Below are positions 1 through 8,697 of a stretch of 64,000 nucleotides of DNA, piece by piece; the stretch's first letter is position 1; every line of letters starts with the position of its first letter. The position numbers were made by a program, and so were the translations under genes. The stretch covers positions 20,666 to 84,665 of the forward strand of contig MKJV01000089.1 in the NCBI GenBank assembly GCA_001942185.1. The letters are read 5' to 3'. Below the pieces are notes generated by a model. It was given only the letters and a program-made list of their open reading frames with translations. It made no database searches and was not told where the DNA came from. The stretch is from Pseudonocardia sp. CNS-004. Lineage in GTDB: Bacteria > Actinomycetota > Actinomycetes > Mycobacteriales > Pseudonocardiaceae.

Positions 1-439
1 GTCGCTGTACCGGCGCTGGTCGGGACGCGCCGAGCTCGTGGTCGACGCCCTGCGTTCCCGTGCCTCCGTCGTACTGGAGGCACCCGACACCGGCAGCGTC
101 CGGGGCGACGTGCTCGGCTTCATGCGCCGGGTGGCCGAGGCGTTGAACGGGCCCGCAGGCGAGGCGGTGCGCGGCCTGATGATCGAGGCGATGGGCGACC
201 CGGAGTTACGGGCCGTCATCCGGGCGAGGTTCGTCGAACCGGCCACCGGGTGCATGCTCGAGGCATTCCGCCGCGGCGTGGTGCGGGGCGAGGTCCGACC
301 CGCCGCGCTCACCCCGGTCGTGGCGGGCACGGCGATCGCCGTGCTCCGCGAGCAGTTCCTCCTGGGTGACCGGTCGCTCCAGGACGCGTTCCTGGTCGAG
401 GTCGTGGACACGGTGGTCGTCCCGCTCACGAGCCCCTGA
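1..439 (+). CDS. TetR-family transcriptional regulator, C-terminal part (5' end outside window)
   Basis: The reading frame is already open at base 2 and ends at the TGA at 437-439. The first residues read SLYRRWSGRAELVVDAL, which matches the end of the TetR recognition helix (usual pattern LYRRW.SKAELV..AL). The DNA-binding domain therefore lies almost wholly upstream of the window. The remaining ~130 residues are a helical ligand-binding domain with the acidic FVEPATGCMLEAFRRGVVRGEV pattern typical of TetR_C_11-like regulators. It converges with the next TetR gene on the opposite strand. Ligand and targets cannot be read from the sequence. Confidence 0.85.
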   Translation, partial: SLYRRWSGRAELVVDALRSRASVVLEAPDTGSVRGDVLGFMRRVAEALNGPAGEAVRGLMIEAMGDPELRAVIRARFVEPATGCMLEAFRRGVVRGEVRPAALTPVVAGTAIAVLREQFLLGDRSLQDAFLVEVVDTVVVPLTSP

Positions 440-492
440 CTGGGCCGCGCTCCGCGTGCATCCAGACCGCGACTCGGCTGCACCCGGACCGC

Positions 493-528
493 GACTCGCG
501 GGGATGGGGGCACCCCTTCCCGCGAGTC
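493..528. terminator. GC-rich hairpin between convergent TetR genes
   Basis: GACTCGCGGGGATGGGG pairs with CCCCTTCCCGCGAGTC across a loop of about three bases, giving a near-perfect 16-17 bp stem. It sits in the gap after the stop of the plus-strand TetR gene and near the end of the minus-strand TetR gene. The motif CGCGAGTC or its complement occurs four times between 467 and 560, so the stretch is a nest of inverted repeats. There is no T-tract; a bidirectional hairpin terminator is an inference from position. Confidence 0.45.
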
Positions 529-582
529 GGGGTGTCCGCGCACGCGAGTCGCGGGCTGAGGGCAGCCGCCCAATCGCAGCGT

Positions 583-642
583 GATCAGCGGAAGTGGTCC
601 GAGAGCGCCAGATGTGACGCCCTGACACCACCTCCACCGATC
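583..642. repeat. GATC-bounded 60-bp palindrome, copy 1
   Basis: The element starts GATCAGCGGAAGTGG, has the centre AGATGT at 610-615 and ends CCACCGATC. The arms are imperfect complements. It shares the GGAAGTGGT arm and the position of the centre with the copies at 48,738 and 59,796, so it is a degenerate member of the same family. It lies at the 3' side of the frameshifted TetR gene. Confidence 0.6.
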
Positions 643-1264
643 ACCTGCGCGTCGATCGTCGGCCCGGCAGGCGCTCGCGGACAGCAGCCCCTCGACGCCC
701 GCCGCGAACGATCCGGCGCTGACGTCGCCGAGCAGCGCCCGCTGGGACAGGAACGCCGGACCCAGGGCAGTGAGCACCTGCGCGACCTGTTGCGCATCGG
801 CGGACGGGTCGACGTCGCCGGCGGCCTGGTAGCGCCGGACGAGCACCGCGAAGCGGTCACGCATCTCCCGGTAGTAACCCGCCAGCCGAGCGCTCAACTC
901 CTCGTTGCGTCCAGCCTCGGCCCAGACCTGCACGGCGAGCCGGGCGAGCTCGTCACCGTGCGCACCGCCGTCGAGCGCGTGCAGGAGCCGAGCCGCGACC
1001 GCGTGCGGCGGGGGGCAGCAAATCGCTCTCGGTGACGACTTCGAGTGCCGTGACCACCTCGGCGAGCACCTCCTCGACGATCGCGGCAACCAGGTCGTCC
1101 TTGCCGGCGAAGTACCCGTACACGGCCCCGGCGGACAGGCCGGACTCGGCGAAGACGTCCTGCATCGACGTGTTGTGGAAGCCGGCGCGGGCGAAGCACC
1201 GACGTGCGGCGTCGAGGACCTGACGACGGCGGGCCTCGCGGTAGCGCTGCGACACGGGTGGCAT
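640..1264 (-). CDS. TetR-family repressor, divergent from FAD monooxygenase (frameshifted)
   Basis: From the ATG at 1264 the protein reads a canonical TetR helix-turn-helix (RRQVLDAARRCFARAGFHNTSMQDVFAESGLSAGAVYGYFAGKDDLV). The ligand domain continues in another frame (VAARLLHALDGG, then EELSARLAGYYREMRDRFAVLVRRYQAAGDVDPSADAQQVAQVL). The shift falls in a run of six G at 1010-1015; five G would restore one frame. The C-terminal end is uncertain because no clear stop follows the GVEGLL region, and I place it near 640. It is divergent from the monooxygenase with two operator-like repeats between them, so it probably represses that gene and itself. Whether the shift is real or a sequencing error cannot be decided here. 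Confidence 0.7.
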
Positions 1265-1279
1265 GCGGCCACCATACCC

Positions 1280-1338
1280 GAACACAGGTTCTGTTTGACG
1301 ACACGTACCGTGACTGCTACAAACAGAACTCAGGTTCT
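1280..1338. promoter_or_regulatory. Paired TetR operators in divergent promoter
   Basis: Two copies of GAAC(A/T)CAGGTTCT occur at 1280-1292 and 1326-1338, each a GAAC-N4-GTTC palindrome followed by a TTT. They form 17-bp near-identical direct repeats and flank the space between the TetR start (1264) and the monooxygenase start (1364). The position and symmetry suggest binding sites for the adjacent TetR regulator on both promoters. Confidence 0.6.
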
Positions 1339-1363
1339 ATTTGGAAGGGCTGAGACCGACGAC

Positions 1364-2872
1364 ATGACCACTCCCACGACATCCCGCGCCACGGGCCCGG
1401 TTCCGGTCGCGATCGCAGGCGCCGGGCCCGTCGGTCTCGCGACCGCGCTCGGACTCGCCCGCGCAGGCGTCCGCAGCATCGTCATGGAGAAGAAGGCGCG
1501 GCTCGATCCGCACTCCCGTGCCACGGTGATCCTTCCCCGCACCCTGGAGATCTTCCGGCAATGGGATGTGCTCGACCCCCTCCTCGAGCGGGGGAACCGC
1601 GTGCCGCACGTCCGGCTGCGCGAACCGGATGACGACCACCAGATCCTGCACATCGACTTCACCAAGCTCGTCGACGACACCGCGGCGATGTTCGCGCTCG
1701 CGATCCCCCAGGACCGCACGGAGCGGGTGCTCGTCGACGCGGTCGAGGCGACCGGGCTCGTCGACGTGCGGTTCGACACCGAGGTGCTCGCCGTCGAGCA
1801 GGACAGCGCGGGCGTGCGGCTACGGTCCCGGACGGGAGGCACCGATCGGTCCGAGACGGTCGACTACCTCGTGGCCGCCGACGGGGCGCGCAGCACGATC
1901 CGCGGCGAGATCGGTGTCGAGCTCGTCGGGAGGACCTACCCCACCCGGGCCATGCTCGCCGACGTGCGCATCGCACCCGAGCTCGATCGCACCGACGAGT
2001 GGCCCACGCTCCTCGCTCATCGCGGCATCGTCGTCGGCATCCGCTTCGGCGACCGGGTCTGGCGGATCATCGAACAGGCCGCTGACGAGACCCTCGACGG
2101 GCCTGCCGTGCACGACCACATCGTCGCGCTCGCCGAGGAGCTGTTCGGGGCGGGACCGGTGGAGGTCATCTGGCACAGCGTCTACCGCAAGCACGAACGC
2201 CGCGCCCCGCGGTTCCGCTACGGCCGGGTCCTCCTCGCAGGCGACGCCGCGCACCTCAACAGCCCTGCCGGCGGTCAGGGGATGAACTCCGGTATCCAGG
2301 ACGCGCACAACCTGGCGTGGAAGCTCGCTGCGGCCGTGCGCGATCCCGGCGCGCACGCCGATGCGCTGCTCGAGTCCTACTCCGAGGAGCGCACCTCGCT
2401 CGTCGGTCGCTTCGTGCAGCCCATGACCGACGTCCTGGAGAGGTTCCAGACCGCACGCCCGCACCGCCGCATCGTTCTCACCCGCGCACTCGAGGCGTTC
2501 GTCGGGATGGGCCGCTCCTCCGGCACCCTCACCCGCCGGTTCTCCATGCTGGACGTCAGGTACGGACCTTCGCGCCTGCTGAGCGGCCACGGCGTCGGCA
2601 GGCGCGTCCCCGACGCCGTCACCGACGACGGTCGGCGGCTCTACGGCGCGATGCCGTCCGGCGCCATCCTCTGGGCCGGGGAGGAGAACGCGGCGAAGGC
2701 CCTCGCCTCGAGCCTCGGCCTGCCGGCCGTGCACGCAGACCTCGCCGCGCTCACCCGGTTCTTCGACCGCGAGGAGTACGTCGCCCTCGTCCGCCCCGAC
2801 CACATCGTCGGGGCGGTCGCCGACCCGGCGACGCTCGAGCACGAGCAGTTCGCGGCGGCGATGGGGCGCTGA
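1364..2872 (+). CDS. FAD-dependent aromatic-ring monooxygenase (PheA/TfdB/MhpA type)
   Basis: This 502-residue protein has the PF01494 layout. The FAD-binding GxGxxG (GAGPVG) is at about residues 19-24, and the GD-type FAD ribose motif is in LLAGDAAHLNSPAGGQGMNSGIQDAHN near residues 288-312. A C-terminal region ends in the VRPDHIVG pattern of the thioredoxin-like tail. Such flavoproteins hydroxylate phenolic or polyketide rings using NAD(P)H and O2 in the cytoplasm. I chose the ATG at 1364 because the longer open frame upstream runs antisense through the TetR gene. The substrate is unknown. The divergent TetR gene and shared operators suggest induction by an aromatic compound or drug. Confidence 0.85.
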   Translation: MTTPTTSRATGPVPVAIAGAGPVGLATALGLARAGVRSIVMEKKARLDPHSRATVILPRTLEIFRQWDVLDPLLERGNRVPHVRLREPDDDHQILHIDFTKLVDDTAAMFALAIPQDRTERVLVDAVEATGLVDVRFDTEVLAVEQDSAGVRLRSRTGGTDRSETVDYLVAADGARSTIRGEIGVELVGRTYPTRAMLADVRIAPELDRTDEWPTLLAHRGIVVGIRFGDRVWRIIEQAADETLDGPAVHDHIVALAEELFGAGPVEVIWHSVYRKHERRAPRFRYGRVLLAGDAAHLNSPAGGQGMNSGIQDAHNLAWKLAAAVRDPGAHADALLESYSEERTSLVGRFVQPMTDVLERFQTARPHRRIVLTRALEAFVGMGRSSGTLTRRFSMLDVRYGPSRLLSGHGVGRRVPDAVTDDGRRLYGAMPSGAILWAGEENAAKALASSLGLPAVHADLAALTRFFDREEYVALVRPDHIVGAVADPATLEHEQFAAAMGR

Positions 2873-2873
2873 G

Positions 2874-3767
2874 TCAGAGGTGGGGCTCGACCAGCTCGAC
2901 GTAGCGGCGCGCCATCGTGGCGACGACCTCGGCGCCGGGGGCCGCCCAGACGTCGGCGTGGAAGATCTCCACCTCGACGTCGCCCGTGTAGCCGGCCGCG
3001 GCGACGGCGCGGGTGAAGGCCGGGAAGTCGATGTGGCCGTCACCCATCATCCCGCGGGCGAGCAGGGAGTCGGCGGGCAGCGGGGTGATCCAGTCGCACA
3101 CCTGGTACGACACGATCCGCTCCCCCGCCCGCGCGATCTGGTCGTACACGCCCGGCTCCCACCACAGGTGGAAGGTGTCGACCACGACGCCGACCTCGTG
3201 CGGCGCGAACGCCTCGGCGATGTCGAGGGCCTGCGCGAGCGTGGAGACCACCCCGCGGTCGGCGGCGTAGATCGGGTTCATCGGCTCGATGCCGAGCGTC
3301 ACCCCGCGCTCCACGGCGGCCGGCACCAGCGCGGCGATCGCCTCGGCGGCCCTGGCGCGTGCGCCTGCGAGGTCCTTGTCGCCGGGGGGCAGCCCGCCGG
3401 GGACGAGCACGAGCGCCGTCGTGCCGAGCCCGGCGGCCTCGTCGAGGGCACGCAGGTTGTCCTCGTGCGCCGCGGCGCGCTCGGCCGGATCGGACGCGGT
3501 GAAGAAGCCACCCCGGCACAACGACGAGACGCGCAGGCCCGCGTCGTCCACGGCGCGGCGGGCGGCGTCGACGCCGATCTCGGCCACCGGTTCGCGCCAC
3601 AGCCCGATCGCCGGCAGGCCCGCGGCCACGGCCCCGTCCACGGCCTCGCGCAGGCTCCAGTTCGCCGTGGTGCGCTGGTTGAGCGAGAGCCGGGCCAGCC
3701 GGGGGTCGCCGGGTGCGGGGGTGTCGACCTGGGCCGGGAGCCCGCTGGGAACGTCGAGAACGGTCAC
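2874..3767 (-). CDS. Sugar phosphate isomerase/epimerase-like TIM-barrel protein
   Basis: The 297-residue protein fits the AP-endonuclease-2/xylose-isomerase-like barrel. It contains GVTLGIEPMNP (metal-ligand Glu after strand 4), VVDTFHLWWEP (Asp and His of the metal site), VSYQVCDW and a late DVEVEIF strand. Such enzymes interconvert keto sugars or act on inositol-type intermediates with a divalent metal. It overlaps the start of the DUF993 gene by 4 bases and is the last gene of a long minus-strand operon. Together with Gfo/Idh and DUF993 it looks like one catabolic module. The substrate is not identified. Confidence 0.8.
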   Translation of the reverse strand: MTVLDVPSGLPAQVDTPAPGDPRLARLSLNQRTTANWSLREAVDGAVAAGLPAIGLWREPVAEIGVDAARRAVDDAGLRVSSLCRGGFFTASDPAERAAAHEDNLRALDEAAGLGTTALVLVPGGLPPGDKDLAGARARAAEAIAALVPAAVERGVTLGIEPMNPIYAADRGVVSTLAQALDIAEAFAPHEVGVVVDTFHLWWEPGVYDQIARAGERIVSYQVCDWITPLPADSLLARGMMGDGHIDFPAFTRAVAAAGYTGDVEVEIFHADVWAAPGAEVVATMARRYVELVEPHL

Positions 3768-4930
3768 CGCACCGCCCCGGCGACGGACAGCAGGCCACGC
3801 AGCTTCGCGACTGCCGCCTCCGGGTCCGGGAGCAGCCGCGCCTCATTGGCCAGCGCGAACACGTCGGAAAGGTGCACCACCGACCGTGCGGACTGCAGCC
3901 CGCCCACCATCGTGAAGCCCGGCTGGTGCCCGCACAGCCACGACAGGAACGCGATCCCGGTCTTGTAGTAGAAGGTCGGTGCCTCGAACACCTTTCGCGA
4001 CAGCTCGAGCGTGGGCGCGAACTCGGCGTCGTAGCGGTCGAGGTCGCCGGAGTCGAGCGCGGCCAGCGCGGCCGACGCCGCCGGGGCGATCGCGGCGAAC
4101 GCGCCGAGCAGCGCGTCGGAGTGGTGGGTGCCGTCGCCTCGGATCAGCTCCGGGTAGTGGAAGTCGTCGCCGGTGTAGAGCCGCACCCCGTCGGGCAGCT
4201 CGGCGCGCAGCCCGATCTCGTGCTCCGCCGACAGCAGCGACACCTTCACCCCGTCGACCTTCGCCGCGTGCGCCTCGACGAGCTGCACGAACGTGGCGGT
4301 CGCGTCGGCGACGTCCGCCGAGCCCCAGTAGCCGGCGAGCTGCGGGTCGAACGCCTCGCCGAGCCAGTGCAGGATCACCGGCTCGCGGACCTGGCGCAGC
4401 AGCGCCTCGTACACACGCAGGTAGTCGTCGGGGCCCGCGGCGACGGCGGCGAGCTGCCGCGACGCCATGAGGATCACCTGGCACCGGTGCCCTCGACGTA
4501 CTCGACCTGCTCGGTGTACGCGGCCAGCACGTCGTCGACGGTGGCCAGGTCGGTGCGGTGGTCGGTACCCGCGCCCGCGGCGATGCGGGCGCGTGCTCGC
4601 GGGCCTGCTCGGCGCTGCGCCGCACCAGCTCCTGCACGGCGGGCCAGTCCAGGCCCATGTTTCGCTGGGCGGTGTCCATGGCCTCCGCGACGCCCAGGCC
4701 GTAGGAGAACAGGTGGCGGCGGAACGCCAGCGTGGAGTCCCAGTCGACGACGGCGGGCGCGCCGGGCACGTTCTCGCCCCACGGGTCGCCGACCACGTGC
4801 GCGGCCGCGAACGCCACGCGGCTGCGGTAAGGCTGCGGGTGTGGCGTCCACTCGCGCGGGTCGCGAGCCGGATGGTGTGCCATCCGCCCCCGGCGGCCGG
4901 CACCTCGATGGACGTGTCAACGGCGGTCAT
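3764..4930 (-). CDS. DUF993 family protein (aldolase-like barrel), frameshifted
   Basis: The DUF993 sequence is spread over three frames. The start MTAVDTSIEVPAAGGGWHTI begins at 4930. The stretch RSRVAFAAAHVVGDPW to AEAMDTAQRNMGLDWPAVQELVRRS is in a second frame. AGAGTDHRTDLATVDDVLAAYTEQVEYVEGTGA is in a third. VILMASRQLAAVAAGPDDYLRVYEALL to the stop is back in the first. Breaks fall near 4860, 4590 and 4485. The C-terminal half is intact, including EPVILHWLGEAFDPQLAGYWG and DGVKVSLLSAEHEI. DUF993 proteins resemble dihydrodipicolinate-synthase-type Schiff-base lyases, and a lysine in VKVSLLS is a plausible catalytic residue by analogy only. They usually accompany Gfo/Idh dehydrogenases and sugar isomerases, as here. 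Confidence 0.75.
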   Translation of the reverse strand: MTAVDTSIEVPAAGGGWHTIRLATRASGRHTRSLTAAAWRSRPRTWSATRGARTCPARPPSSTGTPRWRSAATCSPTAWASRRPWTPPSETWAWTGPPCRSWCGAAPSRPASTRPHRRGRGYRPPHRPGHRRRRAGRVHRAGRVRRGHRCQVILMASRQLAAVAAGPDDYLRVYEALLRQVREPVILHWLGEAFDPQLAGYWGSADVADATATFVQLVEAHAAKVDGVKVSLLSAEHEIGLRAELPDGVRLYTGDDFHYPELIRGDGTHHSDALLGAFAAIAPAASAALAALDSGDLDRYDAEFAPTLELSRKVFEAPTFYYKTGIAFLSWLCGHQPGFTMVGGLQSARSVVHLSDVFALANEARLLPDPEAAVAKLRGLLSVAGAVR

Positions 4931-4948
4931 CAGGCCTCCTCCCCAGCT

Positions 4949-4990
4949 CGTGAGTGGATACGAGTGCTATAGCCCTCGTTTCCACTCACG
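4949..4990. repeat. Intercistronic palindrome, copy 1 of a pair
   Basis: CGTGAGTGGATACGAG and its imperfect complement CTCGTTTCCACTCACG flank a short loop. The stop codon of the upstream Gfo/Idh gene (4986-4988) lies inside the right arm and the DUF993 start is about 20 bases further on. The same palindrome occurs as a perfect 18-bp inverted repeat at 38,865-38,902, again between two genes of a minus-strand sugar operon. It could be an intercistronic mRNA hairpin or a regulator site. Confidence 0.7.
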
Positions 4991-6109
4991 GTTGGAGCTC
5001 CACTCGGACGCCTTCGCTCGAGGACCTCAGCGCCGCGTCCACCAGCTGGAGGCCGCGGACGCCGCTCGCGAAGTCGTACGGGTGCGGCCTGCCTGCCTCG
5101 ACGTCGAGCAGGTACTGCTCCCACTGGCGCGGAAGCCGTTGGTGAACTCCTGGTTGTCGGGCACCTGCTCCCACTGCCCGCGGAAGTCCTGGTCGGTGGG
5201 CACGTCCGGGTTCCAGACCGGCATGGGCGTGCGGACGCGGTGCTGGATGCGGCAGCCGAAGAGGCCTGCGACGGCCGAGCCGTGGGTGCCGTCCACCTGG
5301 AACTCCACCAGCTCCCCCCGGTCCACCCGCACCGCCCACGACGAGTTGATCTGCGCGATCACGCCGCCCGCGAGCTCGAAGATGCCGTAGGCGGCGTCGT
5401 CGGCGGTGGCCTCGTAGGGGTCGCCCTTCTCGTCCCACCGCTGCGGGATGTGCGTGACGGCCTTGGTCATGACGGCCTCGACGCCACCGAACAGGTGCTC
5501 GAGCACGTAGTTCCAGTGGCAGTACATGTCGAGGACGATGCCGCCGCCGTCCTCGGCCCGGTAGTTCCAGCTGGGCCGCTGGGCGGGGAGCACGTCGCCC
5601 TCGAACACCCAGTAGCCGAACTCCCCGCGCACCGACAGGATCCGCCCGAAGAACCCCGAGTCGATCAGGCGCTTCAGCTTGATCAGCCCGGGGAGGTAGA
5701 TCTTGTCGTGGACGACGCCGTTGATGATGCCGGCGGCATCGGCGGCCGCCACCAGCTCCTCGCCCTCGGCCACCGACTCGGCGATCGGCTTCTCGGTGAA
5801 GATGTGCTTCCCGGTGGCGATCGCCCGCAGGATCGTCTTCTTGCGCTCGCTGGTGACGAGCGAGTCGAAGTAGACCGGGGCCTCGTCCTCCAGCGCGGCG
5901 TCGAGGTCGGTGTGCACGGTCTCGATGTCGTGCTTGCGGGCGATCTCGGTGAGCTTCTCCCGGTTGCGCCCGACGATCACGGGCTCGACCTGCAGGCGGG
6001 TGCCGTCGGGGCGCAGCACACCACCGTCGTCGCGGATCGCGAGGATGGACCGCACGAGGTGCTGGCGGTACCCCATCCTCCCGGTCACGCCGTTCATGAC
6101 GATGCGCAT
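4986..6109 (-). CDS. Gfo/Idh/MocA family NAD(P)-dependent oxidoreductase (one frameshift near the end)
   Basis: The N-terminal Rossmann domain begins MRIVMNGVTGRMG, followed by the family hallmark EKP in KHIFTEKPIAESVAEGEELV. The C-terminal substrate domain includes DGGGIVLDMYCHWNYVLEHLFG, where DMYCHW holds the usual catalytic-region Asp/His. About 40 residues before the end the frame changes (near 5128), with the tail EQYLLDVEAGRPHPYDFASGVRGLQLVDAALRSS in another frame. These enzymes oxidise a hydroxyl of sugars, inositols or glycosides. ATG at 6109 is chosen because it precedes the nucleotide fold directly and follows the ABC ATPase gene by a few bases, consistent with one operon. Confidence 0.85.
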
Positions 6110-6114
6110 GCTCG

Positions 6115-6865
6115 CTACCTTTCTGGTGAGACGGTCGGGCGGCCGCCCAGGTACAGCTCGGCGAGCTGCGGGTCGGCGAGGAGTTCGGGGGCGGGGCCGC
6201 TGATGTGCACACGGCCGAGGTCGAGGACGCAGCCGAGGTCCGCGGTCTCCAGCGCACGCCGGGCGTTCTGCTCGACGAGCAGGATTGCGAGCCCGGCCGC
6301 GCGCATCGCGACGACCTGCTCGAACACGACGGCGGTGGCCTTGGGGTCCAGGCCCATGGACGGCTCGTCGAGCAGCAGCACCTTGGGGCTGACCATCAGG
6401 GACCGGGCGAACTCCACCTGCTTCTGCTGGCCACCCGACAGCAGCCCCGCCAGCGAGCGCCAGCGGTCGCGGACCACCGGGAACAGGTCCTGCACGAACG
6501 CCACCCGCTCGGAGACGCGCGCCTTGTCGGTGATCGTGTACGCCCCGAGCGTGACGTTCTCGGCCACGGTCATCTCGGGGAACACGCTGTGGCCCTGCAG
6601 GACGTGGGCCACCCCGGCGGTGAGCATCCGCTGCGGGGAGAGGCCGGTGACGTCCTGCCCGTCGACGTGGATGGCGCCCGAGCGCGGCGCGAGCAGCCAC
6701 TCGCGACCTTCAGCACGGTGGACTTCCCGGCGCCGTTGGGGCCGACCAGGCAGACGACGGTGCCGCGGGCACCGTGACCGACAGCCCGCGCAGCACGAGT
6801 GCGGCGCGGCCGTAGCCGGCCTCGATGTCGCGGAGCTCCAGGAGCGGTTGCTGGTTCTCAGACAC
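6115..6865 (-). CDS. Branched-chain-type ABC transporter ATP-binding protein (LivF-like), frameshifted
   Basis: The ABC signature LSGGQQKQVEFARSLM, Walker B VLLLDEPSMGLDP and the H-loop equivalent ILLVEQNARRALE mark a LivF-type ATPase. It ends with ELYLGG, typical of the family. The Walker A region (CLVGPNGAGKSTVLKV) is split by two shifts near 6770 and 6697, so no single frame covers the N-terminus. The GTG at 6865 overlaps the stop of the LivG-like gene, showing translational coupling. It powers the importer made by the two upstream permeases. Whether amino acids are the substrate is doubtful given the sugar-type neighbours. Confidence 0.85.
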
Positions 6866-7606
6866 CGAGGTACGCCTCCAGCACCGCGGGGTCGGCGCGG
6901 ACGGTGTCCGGCGGCCCTTCGGCGATCGGCCGCCCGCGGTCGAACACGACGACGTGGTCGGACAGGCTCATGACCAGCTCCATGTTGTGCTCGACGACGA
7001 TGAAGGTGCGCCCTTCCGCGTTGAGCTCGCGCACGAGCGCGGCGATCCGGTCGATCAGGGCGGGGTTCACGCCGCCGGCGGGCTCGTCCAGCATGATCGT
7101 CTCCGGCTCCGCCATGAGGACGCCCGCCAGTTCGAGGAGCTTCTGCTGCCCGTAGGACAGGTCGCGGGCCTCGGCGCCTTCGAGGTGGTCGATGCCCACG
7201 CGGTGCAGCCAGCCGCGGGCCCGGTCGATCTCGGCCGCGCCGCGGGCCGAGCCGAGCAGTGCGGCGATGCCGCGGGGGCGGGCGGCGGCCAGCACGTTCT
7301 CCAGCACCGTCATCCGGGGGAAGATCCGGCACAGCTGGAAGCTGCGCCCGATGCCCGCGGCGGCGATGCGGTGGGACGCCTTGCCGGTGACGTCGCGGCC
7401 CCGGTAGCTCACGGTGCCGGAGTCGGGACGGATCATCCCGGTGACGCAGTTGAAGAACGTGGTCTTGCCCGAGCCGTTGGGCCCGATCACGGCGTTGATC
7501 TTCCCGTGGTGGAACGCGACGCTGGCGTGGTCGACGGCGCGGACGCGCCGAACGCCTTCGTCAGCTCGACGGTGGTGAGGCCCGCGGTGGTGGTCGGGGC
7601 GGTCAT
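6858..7606 (-). CDS. Branched-chain-type ABC transporter ATP-binding protein (LivG-like), one frameshift
   Basis: The Walker A is INAVIGPNGSGKTTFFNCVTG, the signature is DLSYGQQKLLELAGVLM, the Walker B is TIMLDEPAGGVNP and the switch region is TFIVVEHNMELVMSLSD, ending EAYLGV. The LivG-specific long insert between Walker A and the signature is present (GIGRSFQLCRIFPRMTVLENVLAAA). The start MTAPTTTAGLTTVELTKAFG is in another frame, with a break near 7545. The ATG at 7606 overlaps the end of the LivM-like permease gene, so the two are coupled. Confidence 0.87.
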
Positions 7607-8697
7607 CGGCGCACCTCCGCGCGGTCGGCACCGTTGGTGCTGTCGGTGCTGTCGGTGCTGTCGGGGCGATCGGCCGCGGTCCGGTTCTGCTCCAGCAGCT
7701 CGGCCGCCGTGACCTCGCGGATCGAGCTCTGCTGCGGGCGCAGCCGCCCCAGCAGCCCGGCGACCGCGGGGATCACGCCGTCGGGCATGAACAGCACGAC
7801 GGCCGCCAGCAGGAGCCCGGTGGCGACGAGGTGGAACTGGGTGTCGCCGTAGGAGACCTTGAAGTACTCGATCGCCACCCCGACGACCAGCGCGCCCAGC
7901 ACCGGCCCGAACAGGTGCCGCACGCCGCCCAGCAACGCCATCAGCACCATGTAGGAGCCGATCAGGATGGAGAACTGGAAGATCGGGTCGAGGTCGCCGA
8001 ACCACAGCGCGTAGAGGCCGCCGCCGAGCGCGGTGAACGTCGCCGACACGACGAAGGCCACGAGCTTGTAGGCGAACGTCGGCACGCCGAGCGACTGGGC
8101 CTTGTCCTCGTCCTCCCGGATCGCCTTGAGGCCCAGCCCGAACCGGGACCGGTCGATCGTCCACCAGCCAGCAGCGCGAGGCCCAGCAGCACGGCGAACA
8201 GGTAGAAGAACACCATGTGGTGCTCGGGGCGGCAGCAGGTCCGGGAACGGCCGGGGCACGACGAGGCCGTCGGACCCGCCGGTGAAGTCCCGCCAGCTCT
8301 GGAACACCAGCAGCAGCACCAGCACCAGCGCGATCGACACGATCACGAACGACGCCCCGCGCACCCGCAGCGCGGCGATGCCGATCGGCACCGCCAGCAC
8401 GGCGACGATCACGCCGGCCAGCCCGAGCGCGAGGAAGCTCGGCACGCCGGCCCGCGTGATCAGCAGTCCGGTGCCGTACGCGCCGAGGCCGAACCAGGAC
8501 GCGTGGCCGAGCGACATGTAGCCGGTGAAGCCGCCGACGAAGTTCCACGACGTCGACAGCACCGCGTACGAGAGCACGACGATGCCCGCGGACAGGATGT
8601 ACGGGTTGGGGCTCCAGAGCGGGAACGACAGCAGGGCGGCCGCACCGACGACGAGCGCCACCCAGCTGGAAGCGCGCCTTTCAAAAACGTTGCGCAA
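7603..8697 (-). CDS. Branched-chain-type ABC transporter permease (LivM-like)
   Basis: This hydrophobic protein of about 364 residues has roughly nine membrane segments and the family loop YMSLGHASWFGLGAYGTGLL. The cytoplasmic coupling stretch is RFGLGLKAIREDEDKAQSLGV. Two compensating shifts near 8228 and 8168 garble about 25 residues; the correct segment MVFFYLFAVLLGLALLAG is readable in another frame. The C-terminus carries a low-complexity DSTDSTDSTNGADR repeat encoded by imperfect nonamers at about 7630-7665. It pairs with the LivH-like permease to form the membrane channel. Confidence 0.85.
   Translation of the reverse strand: MRNVFERRASSWVALVVGAAALLSFPLWSPNPYILSAGIVVLSYAVLSTSWNFVGGFTGYMSLGHASWFGLGAYGTGLLITRAGVPSFLALGLAGVIVAVLAVPIGIAALRVRGASFVIVSIALVLVLLLVFQSWRDFTGGSDGLVVPRPFPDLLPPRAPHGVLLPVRRAAGPRAAGWWTIDRSRFGLGLKAIREDEDKAQSLGVPTFAYKLVAFVVSATFTALGGGLYALWFGDLDPIFQFSILIGSYMVLMALLGGVRHLFGPVLGALVVGVAIEYFKVSYGDTQFHLVATGLLLAAVVLFMPDGVIPAVAGLLGRLRPQQSSIREVTAAELLEQNRTAADRPDSTDSTDSTNGADRAEVRR

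Noticed and set aside
905..1363. N-terminal extension of the FAD monooxygenase by 153 residues
   Set aside because: The extension runs antisense through the TetR gene and the operators; the FAD motif fits a start at 1364.
5240..6973. Long plus-strand open frame over the Gfo/Idh and LivF-like genes
   Set aside because: It is the antisense shadow of two clearly recognisable minus-strand genes.
7630..7665. Imperfect 9-bp repeats as a regulatory array
   Set aside because: They lie inside the LivM-like coding sequence and encode a DST repeat in its tail; a simple coding microsatellite explains them.
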